Assembly (NCBI RefSeq): GCF_020382885.2
Contig: NC_058498.1
Span: 22,783,001 to 22,847,000 of the forward strand
Source of the DNA: Scatophagus argus
Lineage: Eukaryota; Chordata; Actinopteri; Scatophagidae
Direction of reading: 5' to 3'
DNA length: 64,000 nt
Below the pieces are notes generated by a model. That model had not been told where the DNA came from and searched no databases. It saw nothing but the letters and a program-made list of their open reading frames with translations. Shown piece by piece: positions 1 to 11,197 of the stretch. Within the stretch, counting starts at the first letter, position 1, and every line of letters begins with the position of its first letter. Both the position numbers and the translations under genes were made by a program.

Positions 1-544
1 AGTCTCACTGAGTCACTTTCTAGTGTGTTTTCTCTATTTGTTCAAGGAACAAGGAGTGCAAGTTATCAATGCTGAACAATTGTTGGGCACATAGAGAAAA
101 TGTTTTTATTGCTTAACAGCACATTTACTGTGTTCTACTGTGACTTTAAGACATGGTGTTCTTGTTGCATGAGAAACTGTTCCTGATTCTTCTAGGAACT
201 TATGTTTGTGCAGAGAATTAATTGCAACTGTGCAGGCTCTCCTCCCAGTAGTTCAGGGAGTGACGTAATGAGCTGGTTAAAGCAAACCATTGTATCCTGG
301 AAGTGGGAATTGTGAAACAGGAGTCCGTTAGGTTGGGCCACAGCTTTTACGCACATTGAGTCAATTCCAGATTAAGTCAACTGTCACTTCTGGTAAGTTG
401 CACAGCCATGGACATCAGACATTTGTGCAGTAACTTCACTTCTTATAATTTCTGCAATGTTGTGCAATGCTGTTCATTCATTAAACAAAGTGCTGCAACT
501 TAAAAAGCAGCTCTGATTATTTTTTTCATTATCTATATTTTTAT
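1..544. other. Intergenic, nothing recognised
   Basis: I see no open reading frame with family features, no splice-bounded exon and no clear repeat here. If gng12 has 5' untranslated exons they could lie in or left of this stretch, but nothing in the sequence shows it. Confidence 0.5.
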
Positions 545-731
545 TAGCCATTCAACTGGATAGAAGATCTTTATTGATCCCACTGTGGGGAAATTCACTT
601 GTCGTGGCAGCTCACAAGAACAGAAAAGAGTGCAAAAAGCAAAAAGTGTGCAAAAACAATTACAAAAAAAATTATAGAGGTAATAAATTAACAATTTACC
701 AGTACAGTAAACACAGTGCAATATACAGCTA

Positions 732-2360
732 CAGTGGCTTGTGAAACTATTTGGCCCCCTTGAACTTTGTGACCTTTTGACACATTTCAGGCTTCAAACA
801 TAAAGATATAAAATTGTAATTTTTTGTGAAGAAACAACAACAAGTGGGACACAATCATGAAGTGGAACAAAATTTATTGGATATTTTTAACTTTTTTAAC
901 AAATAAAAAATGAAAAATTGGGTGTGCAAAATCATTCAGCCCCATTGAGTTAATACTTTGTAGCGCCACCTTTTGCTGCGATTACAGCTGCAAGTCGCTT
1001 GGGGTATGTCTCTATCAGTTTTGCACATCGAGAAACTGATATTTGTGCCCATTCCTCCTTGCAAAACAGCTCGAGCTCAGTGAGGTTGGATGGAGAGCGT
1101 TTGTGAACAGCAGTTTTCAGTTCTTTCCACAGATTCTCAATTGGATTGAGGTCTGGACTTTGACTTGGCCATTCTAACACCTTGATATGTTTTTTGGTGA
1201 ACCATTCCATTGTAGCTTTTGCTTTATGTTTTGGATCATTGTCTTGTTGGAAGACAAATCTCCGTCCCAGTCTCAGGTCTTTTGCGGACTCCATCAGGTT
1301 TTCTTCCAGAATGGTCCTGTATTTGGCTCCATCCATCTTCCCATCAATTTTAACCATCTTCCCTGTCCCTGCTGAAGAAAAGCAGGCCCAAACCATGATG
1401 CTGCCACCACCATGTTTGACAGTGGGGATGGTGTGTTGAGGGTGATGAGCTGTGCTGCTTTTACGCCAAACATAACTTCTTGCATTGTTGCCAAAAAGTT
1501 CGATTTTGGTCTCATCTGACCAGAGCACCTTCTTCCACATGTTTGGTGTGTCTCCCAGGTGGCTTGTGGCAAACTTTAAACGACACTTTTTATGGATATC
1601 TTTAAGAAATGGCTTCCTTCTTGCCACTCTTCCATAAAGGCCAGATTTGTGCAGTATACGACTGATTGTTGTCCTATGGACAGATTCTCCCACCTCAGCT
1701 GTAGACCTCTGCAGTTCATCCAGAGTGATCATGGGCCTCTTGGCTGCATCTCTGATCAGTCTTCTCCTTGTATGAGCTGAAAGTTTAGGGGGACGGCCAG
1801 ATCTTGGTAGATTTGCAGTGGTCTGATACTCCTTCCATTTCAATATTATTGCTTGCACAGTGCTCCTTGGGATGTTTAAAGCTTGGGAAATCTTTTTGTA
1901 TCCAAATCCAGCTTTAAACTTCTCCACAACAGTATCTCGGACCTGCCTGGTGTGTTCCTTGTTCTTCATGATGCTCTCTGCGCTTTAAACAGACCTCTGA
2001 GACTTTCACAGTGCAGGTGCATTTATACAGAGACTTGATTACACACAGGCGGATTCCATTTATCATCGTTAGTCATTTAGGTCAACATTGAATCATTCAG
2101 AGATCCTCACTGAACTTCTGGACAGAGTTTGCTGCACTGAAAGTAAAGGGGCTGAATAATTTTGCACGCCCAATTTTTCGTTTTTTTATTTGTTAAAAAA
2201 GTTTAAAATATCCAATAAAGTGTGTTCCACTTCATGATTGTGTCCCACTTGTTGTTGATTCTTCACAAGAAATTACAGTTTTATATCTTTATGTTTGAAG
2301 CCTGAAATGTGGAAAAAGGTCACAAAGTTCAAGGGGGCCAAATAGTTTCGCAAGCCACTG
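732..2360 (-). mobile_element. Tc1/mariner transposon with long terminal inverted repeats
   Basis: The 1629-bp element begins CAGTGGCTTG and ends with the reverse complement of nearly the same sequence. It is flanked by TA dinucleotides at 730-731 and 2361-2362, the standard Tc1/mariner target duplication. The inverted repeats run about 212 bp (732-943 and 2148-2360) and differ at only a modest number of positions. The long arms, with further conserved blocks near their inner ends, suggest the IR/DR arrangement known from fish Tc1 elements such as Sleeping Beauty. One uninterrupted transposase frame lies between them on the minus strand. The element has landed inside an older LINE. Confidence 0.93.
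950..1969 (-). CDS. Tc1-type transposase, intact 339-aa frame
   Basis: This enzyme cuts and pastes its own element by binding the inverted repeats and catalysing DNA strand transfer in the nucleus. The N-terminal ~110 residues form the paired-type helix-turn-helix DNA-binding region (KISQALNIPRSTVQ) followed by a GRPPK hook and a second helical domain. The catalytic DDE residues are all visible: the first Asp in VLWSDETK, the second in FQQDNDPKH, and the Glu in PDLNPIENLW. Thirty-four residues separate the second Asp from the Glu, which gives DD34E. The length of 339 matches full-length Tc1 transposases, and no stop or frameshift interrupts it. Whether the protein is active cannot be judged by eye. 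A poorly conserved but important position could still be mutated. Confidence 0.93.
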   Translation of the reverse strand: MKNKEHTRQVRDTVVEKFKAGFGYKKISQALNIPRSTVQAIILKWKEYQTTANLPRSGRPPKLSAHTRRRLIRDAAKRPMITLDELQRSTAEVGESVHRTTISRILHKSGLYGRVARRKPFLKDIHKKCRLKFATSHLGDTPNMWKKVLWSDETKIELFGNNARSYVWRKSSTAHHPQHTIPTVKHGGGSIMVWACFSSAGTGKMVKIDGKMDGAKYRTILEENLMESAKDLRLGRRFVFQQDNDPKHKAKATMEWFTKKHIKVLEWPSQSPDLNPIENLWKELKTAVHKRSPSNLTELELFCKEEWAQISVSRCAKLIETYPKRLAAVIAAKGGATKY

Positions 2361-2792
2361 TATATACAAGTCCTCATAAGGGAGGAAAAGAGGACTAGAC
2401 CATTGAATTATACAGTCTAACAGGAGTGGGAATGAAGGACCTGCTGTAGCTCCTTCCTACACTGAGGGTGTAGCAGTCTGCTGCTGAAGGAGCTGTTCAG
2501 AGCCTCCACTGTCTGATGCAGAGGGTGAGAGCTTGGCTACCATCCATCTCTCACCCACCTGCTCCAATGGGCAGCCCAGGACAGAGCTGGCCCTCCTAAC
2601 CAGCTTATTTAGTCTCTTTCTGTCCCGGTCCCCAACAGACCACAGCGTAGTGAACAGCAGAGGCTACCACAGATAAAAAGTCCTTAGGAGAGACCTGCAC
2701 ACTCCAAAGGACCTCAGTCTCCTCAGAAGGTGGAGGCGACTTTGGCCCTTCTTGTACAGGGCATCGGTGTTATGTGACCAGTCCAGTGAATA

Positions 2793-3003
2793 CTTTGGTT
2801 TATGACCAAATACTTAAACTAAACATACAGACATCAGCCTCAGCTGTACTCTTTCCTCAGTGCTAATTAACACATTTAGCTGAGTGACAGTGACAAACAT
2901 CATCTGCTAAACATGTTAGAATTGTTATTGTGATTATTTCATTATGCTGAGCTTAGTCTTCAGGTCAAGTGCCTCACAGAGATGCTAGGAGGATGTTAGA
3001 GTT
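2793..3003. repeat. Unclassified dispersed repeat (copy A)
   Basis: Starting at TACTTTGGTTTATGACCAAA, this stretch shares a recognisable core with positions 38462-38640 in sec16b intron 15, including the blocks around CAGCTGTACT and CTGCTAAACAT. It abuts the truncated 5' end of the LINE. I recognise the type as a common percomorph interspersed sequence but cannot assign it to a class. Confidence 0.5.
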
Positions 3004-3344
3004 TTGTTATAGATTTAAGTTTGATATATACATGGAAATATTAATCATAAAAGTGCCATTGCGTAAGGGCATTGATGTCAGCGATCAGCTACATCCAAGT
3101 ATTGGAGCTTTGCTTAATGGGAATATCTTATTCTCCTAGAATCTTGAGCTAGCTCACAACTGCATTGTCTTATCAACTCATTATAGCCATAGCTATTTGC
3201 TTTCTTGCCAGTGGTTGCAAAAAACAAATAGATTTAGCTATAGATTTTATATGATGTCACATTCAGTTGGCTAACTTCACAGGACGACTGTTGTGGCTGG
3301 TGGTGTAAAATCAAGCTTCCTTCCTTCCCTTCCTTCCTCTCAGT

Positions 3345-3500
3345 TATGGGGTGCCTCAGGGGTCTATCCCTGGACCCATAATTATTTACATTCTACATAA
3401 ATAACATTACTCCTACCAATCAGTACTTTAACTTTATCAATTGTATGCTGATGAGACAATTTTTTGTGCCCCTGGATCTACTGAAACCCAGTCAAGTAGT
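3345..3500 (+). pseudogene. Non-LTR retrotransposon reverse transcriptase fragment
   Basis: Two reverse-transcriptase motifs are visible in broken frames: GVPQGSIPGP (the fingers motif, usually VPQGSxLGP) at about 3348-3377, and YADETIF (the catalytic YADDT motif with the second Asp changed to Glu) at about 3444-3464. The spacing is shorter than in a full enzyme and stops intervene, so this is a relic. It is not obviously the same family as the LINE at 545-2786. Confidence 0.65.
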
Positions 3501-3997
3501 GTGTTAAGGTTTATTTTTAACAAATTTTATACTCTCACTCTGACTTAATGGTAGATATACTGCCTTATTAAAACTCTTCTTTTATAGACCTAGAGAACAT
3601 ATTACTGCATGACGTGTTCCATTAATTTGTTAACATTTATTATCTGATATGTACCAATGACCTTGGCAGAGTTTTTACAAAGGACATGTTGAATGAAATG
3701 AATTCCACACAGCTTTCAAGTTAGATTAAAAACTTCAAAATCTTGATGTTTGAATAAAGTTACTAGTTATTAATGTGAAATCAAAATCATATTCAGGTAA
3801 ACTAAGTAAACTATCTTAGTTGTTGATAGGATAAAATGATTTTGTTGACCACATATTGACAGTGATAACCTCAGCAGTATTAGCAACCTTTGTGTGTCAA
3901 AGCTCTTAGTGCTGGTTTTGTTTATGCAAATACTAAGTGCATCACTATATCCCTGATTAATGTAAGTAAGTAAGAACCATTTTTTTCCCTACTCCAG
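3501..3997. other. Presumed intron upstream of gng12 exon 2
   Basis: No gene is visible. The stretch ends with a pyrimidine tract and a CAG acceptor at 3995-3997, so it is best read as the 3' end of a 5'-UTR intron of gng12. The upstream non-coding exon was not identified. Confidence 0.5.
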
Positions 3998-4025
3998 GAT
4001 TGAGCGCAGCTGTCCAGAGACTGCA

Positions 4026-4336
4026 ATGTCATCAAAAATGCAGAGCTCCAGTAGTATAGCTCAGGCGAAGCGGACAGTGCAGCAGCTAAGGATAGAAGCT
4101 GGCATTGAGAGGATAAAGGTACCTTTGTATTCACAGTCATTCATTCCACTCTGAGTGTTCTATTACTTGTATGCCAAGATAGATCAGTGTGTGGACTGAT
4201 TTCTTCACAGGTGTCCAAGGCTTCATCAGACCTGATGCGCTACTGTGGAGAACATGCCAAGAATGACCCGTTGCTCATGGGGATCCCTGCTTCAGAAAAC
4301 CCTTTCAAGGACAAGAAGCCTTGCACTGTTTTGTAG
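4026..4336 (+). CDS. gng12: G-protein gamma-12 subunit, two coding exons
   Basis: This encodes a 72-residue G-protein gamma subunit that pairs with G-beta at the inner face of the plasma membrane. Coding exons are 4026-4118 (31 residues, phase 0) and 4211-4336 (41 residues). The intron is bounded by GTACCT and a CAG acceptor, and a CAG acceptor at 3997 starts the first exon 28 bases before the ATG. The protein starts [15 protein letters not shown], continues through a gamma helix with [16 protein letters not shown], and ends with NPFKDKKP followed by the CAAX box CTVL. The terminal Leu predicts geranylgeranylation. The N-terminus, 72-residue length and NPFKDKK segment match GNG12 better than other gamma paralogues. 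In mammals GNG12 lies beside GADD45A, as here. A lineage-specific a/b suffix cannot be decided. Confidence 0.88.
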
Positions 4337-6345
4337 GGGAGTGCCTGATTTTTGATTCTTATGTGGAAACAGGCTGATAGTAACACTTTTCACAACTTAT
4401 CTTAAGGCCAGTGTACCCCCTAACCTTTTCACATGCCTGCTGCAGCTCAAGGAATGTATTGCTCTTTGCCTTGCAGTCAGATTACACCAAAGAACAGGCA
4501 AAAGTCTAAAGCTGTGGCCTCAGAAACACAGATGAGTAAATGTTTGTATCAATGTTTAGTGGTGACTTTTGTTTCTCTGCATTATCTGAAAGATGTAGAC
4601 GGTCACAGAAGGAACTGTGCCATGGACTGGAGAGTTCCTGATCGTCTAATTGTCACAGAGTCCATAAAGAAGTACCCTCATTTATTGGTCCAATTAGAAT
4701 TAGGCTTTCAGCTTTCACCTCATTCTTTCATCTGGCTTGCTTCAGGAAACAGTTGTTATAGTTTGAGTGCTACGATAAAGAGCCTGCGAGATAATGATTT
4801 CCTGTTGGTACATGAGAAAACTGTGCTCTCCATCACATGAGGATAAATGGAAAGGGCAGAGATCCATTGCCTTTCATGCACATTTCCTGCTTTATATTTT
4901 GCCATCTAGTCCTAGTCAGAAATGATAAGTTAAAATCTTTCTCATTAAATTGTTTCCAACTCTGTCTTAACATAGACACAACAGTCTAATTGGTTCAGAT
5001 TGTCCTGACGTGTGTGATTTATCCTTTGCAGAGACAAACTAATTTTTGGATGATGAAAATTTCTTTTGTCAGCGTTAGGATATAGTATAGTTCACTTTTT
5101 TGAATAAGTTGTCACTGAATTCTAGTTTTCTGTAATTTTCCTTTGAGCTCTTTGCATTCCTGTTATAATACAGACTTTCAGTAGTTGAATCCAATACGAA
5201 GCTAAAGAGAAGTTCCAATACCAGGTGGTGAGTTCTCTTGACAAAACGGTCGAGTCTCTTTTTCTTTTACTCATTTTGTTTGCATTTGCCTTAAAAATGA
5301 ATGTGAACCGTTCAGTCCAACCGGCTCTAGAAATGAAACATGTACAGATAAAAGTACCAGTATGAACTTTTGATATCACTGTACATGGTGCATGACCCTT
5401 TGCCTTTGCATGAGATAATATTTGACTTGTATAAATAAATATTCATTATGAGGCCATCATTGCTGAAAAGAGCATTTAAGACCAATCTGTGCCATCTTAT
5501 TGGAACTACCTTGTTAATATCAATATTAGACTTTCATTGTCCCAAAATATTTTTATTTGCTAGCAGTTTTCTGTTCTCCTTCTGCAGAGCTGGGGCTTAT
5601 TTCTGTATTATTCAGGCACTTTGAAACCTGTTAACACCGGATGACTGTTATACTCTTGAGTTTGAAACATTCCCTATTTACAACTGCTCTAAAACTTGTT
5701 TTTATTTTTATTATGAGAACGTGTCACTGAAAGTGTGTAGCAATGTCTCTATGTCATTTATGTGTAGGTGCTCATGCAAAACATAAGCAACTAATTTTTG
5801 CAATTTTACCAGCCAGGGCCTTAAAAATGAAGTGATCCGGCTTCAACCTCTTGACTACCTTTTAGTCACATAAGTGCTGTTGTCTAATACTGTGAATAAG
5901 AAAGGCCTTTAGGTGAAGGGAGCATATTGCACCATAGGCTATTGACTGCATGTATGACATAGTTCAAAATTACTCACATTCAGTAAGTTGCATTAAGATG
6001 TATCTCATATGTCCATAAATAATATGCATGTCCATGAGCCACACTGTGTGCTTGCTGTTTAATGTTCAGTGCTGTAAGATTGTACTGATTTGGTCAAAAT
6101 CTTAACTTTAAATTTCTGTTTTGCAACATTCATTCAGCACGTAAAGCTGAATGTGTTGTATGGATTAATGGTGTATTTGGCTGATTTTTACTAGTGAATA
6201 TTAATGTGTTTTTATTAGATAAACAGTCACAAAGTTTGTGGTTTCTCACATCTGGAGAGTGTAGGTAACAACCTATGTAATGTATGTGATGTTCTGCCTT
6301 TACCTGTTTGTGGTAAATGCAAATAAACTCATGGAAAAGAAGTAA
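4337..6345 (+). other. gng12: gng12 3' UTR with two candidate polyadenylation signals
   Basis: About 2 kb without a credible gene follows the stop codon. AATAAA hexamers at 5434-5439 and 6322-6327 are plausible poly(A) signals. The distal one is followed by a T-rich stretch at ~6354. A 135-codon open frame at 4433-4840 has no family features and is read as chance within the UTR. Mammalian GNG12 also has a very long 3' UTR. Confidence 0.6.
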
Positions 6346-9000
6346 TTCGTGTTATTTTTTTAACTAATGTAAAAGAAGAAAACTAAGCCTCATTAAATGC
6401 AGGTATTTTGACAGTCTTGGTTGCCAAGCCAGAATATCAGAATCGATGAGTTCATGTTCTGTCAGTTCCAAAAAAAATGATTAAGAGGGCTTTAGTCATC
6501 TGACTTTACTATTTTGGTTGACTCTCACTGCTCTCAGTACAGTTTCATCTTGTTGTTTCATGTTAACCTGCACTGATGTGAACAAGGTTCTTGTGGGTTA
6601 TCTTTCTTAAAGGGTTCATGCGAGTTTAGAGTTTGGTAAGGGTTCATATTTTTGCTTGTGATGCTCAAAGTGCCAAAGAAATACAAGTGAAAAACTCAAC
6701 AACAATAATCACAAGTGCACAGAAGAAAATGTGCATCTACTTATTGATGAGAGGCTTGTGTTCAGAGTGGGATGTTAACCATATGCTCCTCAGCTGAGCA
6801 GTAATGTTAGCTAGCTGAGTTAGATAGCCTTTCGTCCCTAACTAGATGCACATTTCACTCTGCGCTGTGAAAATGAAAGAAAATAGCTTCTACATGAAAC
6901 TGCTAACAGCAAGGTCTTTAGATGGTCTTGAGTAGCAAATCGTGGTTTCTGGAAAGAGTCATTGCAGTTGAGTTCTTCAAATGCACTTTGAGCAACACAA
7001 GTAAAGTGGGGTTTACCTCCATAATATTAAAGAGAAGATACACACCTCTACAGCTGACAAGTCCAAAACTCCACAGCTCACACCAACACAATCTAGATGA
7101 ATAAACTGTACTAAGAGGAAAAACATGTACTTTTGAGTTTGGAGTGAACTGAACCTTTAAGAGTCCTAACACTTGACTGCTGCGTGAACTGACCAAGAGA
7201 GACATATTGAGCATAATCTGCTCTCATTAACACAGTTAGTTGTTAAATAGGTCTGCCAACCAATTGTCGTTTCTCTGCCATTTTCAGACAACTGGTTAAG
7301 TGTCTCTGGTATCAGGTCAGGAGTACATAAACATTCTTGTTTGCTCCAATTTCTCATGAAGGTTTGTCTTTGCCCCTGAGTCATGACCAGCCTGTTATGC
7401 AATAATCTCTGCTCCTGCGAGGAGGTCTTTCTGTCCTCATTTCTCACTCTCATCAGGTGTGATGTTACATCTCCAATCAGGTCAGGCCATATTTGTTGGC
7501 CCACATTGATGTAACCCCCATTTAAGTCAGATGATGGATAGCACAGGCTTTGTAGCAGCGTTGTTTGCAGTGATCGTGTTACCTGTGAGTGCATTGGAGA
7601 AGCTAAGGATAGCCAATAATCCAGTATCTCCAGTATCTCATCTGCTTTCAGTAGCCCCCTCCCTGTGTGAAAGGAAGGCTCTGCTTGAGGAAAAGTGGTT
7701 CTTTCTTTTAGTGATCAAATTTACTTTCTGGTGTCATTTTACACTCATTATGCTCAGGTATTTGCGGAATTATTGTTTTACGTTCCAAGGAATAATCTCA
7801 GGTCTTTACTTCATTGTGTGTCTCATCCAGGGAAGCTGTTTCAGTTCTCCTGATTGTCGACAAAAGAAAAACGGCAGCAAAATCTCACTGTCATTGTCTT
7901 ACTGTAAGTGTAACTGGAGCATTCTGCCTTAGACTGTGGAAGCGAAGGGGATCCGCTCAGTGGAGTGCAGAACTGCCTGTTACGGCCTCTGTACACATTT
8001 TATCACATTTGCAAACTACATCCTGTAAATCCAGTCAATTTAACATGACCACAAACCCGCCAGCAGCTCGGTCACACCCCACACTCCTCCCCAGTCTTCC
8101 AGTTAGTCCTGCATTTTGACCCAGTTTTTTTTCCTCCCAATCTGCTGTCCAAAACCTGACAGGACCAAAAGAAAGGATTGCTGTCATCTTGACATCCTGT
8201 GGCTGCACACTGACATCTCTGCAGCAGGTCAGCCTCTCTGTGTACGCTTTAATTACAAGTGCTACTATTGTCGTTGGTCAGGGGTGACGAGTCTATTCAC
8301 AGGGCTATTTTTTGCCATGAAGCTAAAGTACTGTACAGCTCTGGCAATGGAGACCTGAATAGCCCTGACTCATGAATCTATGGTCTTGTGACACTCTGTG
8401 TAGCAGGCTTTGTCCCTCCCCATTCTGTAAAAGCACCAATAACTTCTGGGTTTCTCTTTTTGCTGTGTGGAATGGGTCTTCAACTGTTATTTTTTTTTTG
8501 TTTGTTTGTTTTTTATACTTCTCACCTCTTAGCTATTTTTAATCCAGTCAGCAGTAAATTTAGCTCTGATTGCGTAGATATAGAAGGCAGTGAATCATGA
8601 GCTGTCATGATGATCATGAGTCCCATCCCACACAGATTCATACTACAATGGGAATTCTCCTCCCCTCAGTGTAACTAGATCCTCATTTTGCTAGAGTTCC
8701 CATGCAGGAGTAAGGCTAATTTCAAGGAATTGTGTGCCAGCAGCAGATTTAGCCCAGAACAAGTTTCTATTTTAGGCTGGTAATATTTTTGTCTCCATGG
8801 TCAAGTAAAAAGGTGGAAATCTTGCTAGCTAGCTGCAGAAAAGGTTAGAAATGTGTTGAGTAAACACTTGCCCAGTGCCATGCCAGCTTTGTATGTGATG
8901 TGGGCACGACAGGCATGCACTGTTCCTCAGGACACTGTGTGACAAGCACGCAATAGGAAATCTGGAAATGATGAAGGCAAAACCACCCTGTGAACTGTTG
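6346..9000. other. Intergenic between gng12 and gadd45a
   Basis: I see no exon with matching splice sites or protein family features on either strand. A T-rich run lies at 8490-8515. The two flanking genes are transcribed toward each other, so this is the region between two 3' ends. Confidence 0.55.
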
Positions 9001-9008
9001 GTTCTTTG

Positions 9009-9014
9009 TTTATT
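9009..9014 (-). promoter_or_regulatory. gadd45a: Candidate gadd45a polyadenylation signal
   Basis: AATAAA on the minus strand lies about 665 bp downstream of the gadd45a stop, a plausible 3' UTR length. Other A/T-rich hexamers nearby could also serve. Confidence 0.4.
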
Positions 9015-9678
9015 TCGCTCAACGTAACAAGGCAGAACTCCATGAACTGTGCACAATAAATATAATTCATTAAATTAATAACAAATAAAAACATCAGTTA
9101 GTGGACAAGTCTAAACATTGCATTGCCCTCAAAATAATAAAAATAATAATAATAATGAACTGTGAAAACTTTCCCTTTATAGTTATCAAAGTGACTAGTC
9201 TTAAATACAATTAAATAAATGCTCCGTTAAAGAAATGCTGGGATTTGGTGGAACTTTCACGAGGAGTTATTCGTGCTCTGACTGGTCCAGTTCTTGGAGT
9301 TTTGTCAACTGAAGCACTCTGTCTGCTTTTCCTCCAATGCTGCTCTTGTGCTCACCACCACGTGTGCTTGTCCACTGACATGATTCAGTTTCCTGTAAGG
9401 GCGTCTTTCTCGGCAGAGAAAGGCGCAGTCATACGCTGGAAATCCTGGAACCCGGACTGCTGAGTCATGCTTCCTTGGCCTGCAAGTTCACCCTGACCTG
9501 GTAAATTTGTTGGAACGTCTGCCTTCCTTGTGCTCTCTTTTTTTCTGTCCTCCAGTCTCTTTCTCTCTCTTCCTCTCTCTGGGGCACTTTCCAAAGGAGT
9601 CCAACACAGACACTAACACAGGCCTTGTGCAGTTACTTTTTTCCAAATGCACACAATACATTAATATTCCATGAAGTT

Positions 9679-10978
9679 TCATCGGTCGGGCAGGTTGATA
9701 ACAGGCACCCACTGATCCAAACAACGGCTGTCTCTGCAGAATCTGTTCACCTTGCTCAGTGCGGGGTCCTTCCACAGTGACGACTGAGGATTCTGCAGAG
9801 GAGGGGACAAAGAAGTTGTTTATTTATGAACTGTGCAAACAAACTGAAATTATTCAGATTGCACAACCACTGCTAGCAACAGCTCCGTGCCAGTATTGAC
9901 AGTGATCTTGGCAATAAAACTGACACTGGCACAGCAAAGGCAAAACAACTCTCTTTATGGTCTGACGGGAAGTGAGCAATGTACAGCAGTGCAATAGTAA
10001 GCAGTCGCGAGTAATGACACTTACAGTAACTAGAATACAGTGCAGGTCCATGGGCTCTCCTCCAGGTTTCACTCCTCCCAGTATTTCTGCCAGACGCCTC
10101 ATGTTGCTCACCCGAAGGATGTTGATGTCATTTTCACAGCAGAATGCCTGAATTAAAGTGAAGTGAATCTGCAGAGCCACATCCTCCTCCTCGTCTGTGG
10201 CTAGTAGACACAACACCACATTGTCTGGATCCCTGCAAGAAACAGTAAGAGAAAAGTGTTAGGAAATGGGACTTACGCTTATCCTACGCAGACGCACTAG
10301 AGCTAACGCTACAGTGGTTATCTTAGTATCGACTTACGCATTTAGTGACTTGGCTGCCTCATAGACTCCAACAGTGATGCAACCCTGAGGTAATGCAGAG
10401 CTCAGGACCTCTTCCAATGCTTTAGCCACCGATTCCATCCTGAAGAAAGACACATTTATACACATTTATATATGTATACCCAAATTATCCAGTCGAGTTA
10501 TTCACGAGGATGATAATAGCTAATAATGAAACATTGAAACACAACACGACGCGTATCAAGACATAACATGATGAACCTTTCTGATTACCATAAATGCATA
10601 TTTGGCCTGAAATGGTGAACGCGTAACGTTAACACTGGCTAAAACAGTATAAAAACGTTAGCATGTACGTTAGCTGACCGTTGCACTTTTATTAGCTGAC
10701 GTTACATTACATGAAAGCAAAGTTTCGCTAAATGACAGTCAGAGCTGACAGTATGAGAGAAGCTTTACTTGACACAGAAAATGCAATAATGTCCCGGATA
10801 AAGTATTTGTCAAAGTTCTTCCACCCAAAAGTTTTCAAAGCGGTGTCGGTCGGGAAGTTAAAATTGAAAACATGTTCCAGCCAAAGTAAAATCAGAGCGA
10901 GAAATGTGCAAAAAGTAAAAAAAGAAAACAAGCTGACCTTTCTGAAGAATTATCTCCACTGGTTTCTTCAAAAGTCAT
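9679..10978 (-). CDS. gadd45a: Growth arrest and DNA-damage-inducible protein 45 alpha, four exons
   Basis: This encodes Gadd45a, a small acidic stress sensor that binds PCNA, p21, CDK1 and MTK1/MEKK4 and has been linked to DNA repair and demethylation. Coding exons, in minus-strand order, are 10978-10938, 10439-10338, 10232-10025 and 9792-9679. They total 465 bases or 154 residues, with GT donors and AG acceptors and consistent phases. The start reads [18 protein letters not shown], matching the mammalian N-terminus in layout. The L7Ae-like core is clear in [20 protein letters not shown] and ILRVSN, with an acidic DEEED just before it. The C-terminus ends [12 protein letters not shown]. The 102-bp second exon equals the mammalian size. 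The protein is about ten residues shorter than the human one, mainly in the loop after the RLAEIL segment. The gene faces gng12, as in mammals. The family call is firm; the a versus b fish paralogue is not resolved. Confidence 0.95.
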
Positions 10979-11112
10979 ATTGCACATCCGAGCGGTTTGG
11001 TGTCCTACAATATCCAGAGCGAAATCTGACTGCTTCTGTGCGCCGCTAAGATTCTCACTGTGTGCCCGGCGTATCCAACGTCTTCAGTAGTGAAGCGTCT
11101 GTCTCACGGCTT

Positions 11113-11120
11113 ATTTGCAT
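11113..11120 (-). promoter_or_regulatory. gadd45a: Octamer (OCT-1) element upstream of gadd45a
   Basis: A perfect octamer, ATGCAAAT on the minus strand, lies 135 bp upstream of the gadd45a start codon. Mammalian GADD45A promoters use OCT-1 octamer sites close to the start site for p53-independent induction, so position and sequence agree with a conserved control element. The function here is inferred. No TATA box is obvious, apart from an A/T run overlapping the octamer. Confidence 0.55.
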
Positions 11121-11182
11121 AAACCGGTCCCACAGGTCACATGGACAAACAGCTTTCCTGTTCGTCTTGTCTTTGTGAATGT

Positions 11183-11197
11183 AGCGACACCTCGTGG
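11183..11197 (-). promoter_or_regulatory. CTCF-like motif near the gadd45a promoter
   Basis: The minus strand reads CCACGAGGTGTCGCT, matching 13 of 15 positions of the consensus CCASYAGRKGGCRSY. It lies about 205 bp upstream of the gadd45a start codon. This is a motif match only. Confidence 0.3.

Larger units (their letters stand above)
545..2786 (-). mobile_element. 5'-truncated L2-like LINE 3' end, split by a Tc1 insertion
   Basis: Read on the minus strand, 2786 to 2361 encodes a degraded stretch resembling the C-terminus of fish L2-type reverse transcriptases, with segments like YKKGQSRLHLLRRLRSFGV and NKLVRRASSVLGCP. The 3' untranslated tail continues at 731-545 and ends in a sequence like GGGATCAATAAAGATC, typical of fish LINE tails. 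The two halves are separated exactly by the Tc1 element at 732-2360, so the LINE was in place first. It is 5'-truncated and has stop codons, so it is a dead copy. The family name is from recognition, not a search. Confidence 0.75.

Noticed and set aside
4433-4840. 135-codon open frame after gng12
   Set aside because: It has no family motif and sits in the long gng12 3' UTR; the length is not exceptional.
7166-7932. Several 100-140-codon frames between gng12 and gadd45a
   Set aside because: There is no protein similarity I recognise, they overlap on both strands, and no splice or start context supports them.
10370-10382. TGATGCAA, an ATF4/CHOP-type response element
   Set aside because: It lies inside gadd45a coding exon 2 and is explained by codons for GCIT.
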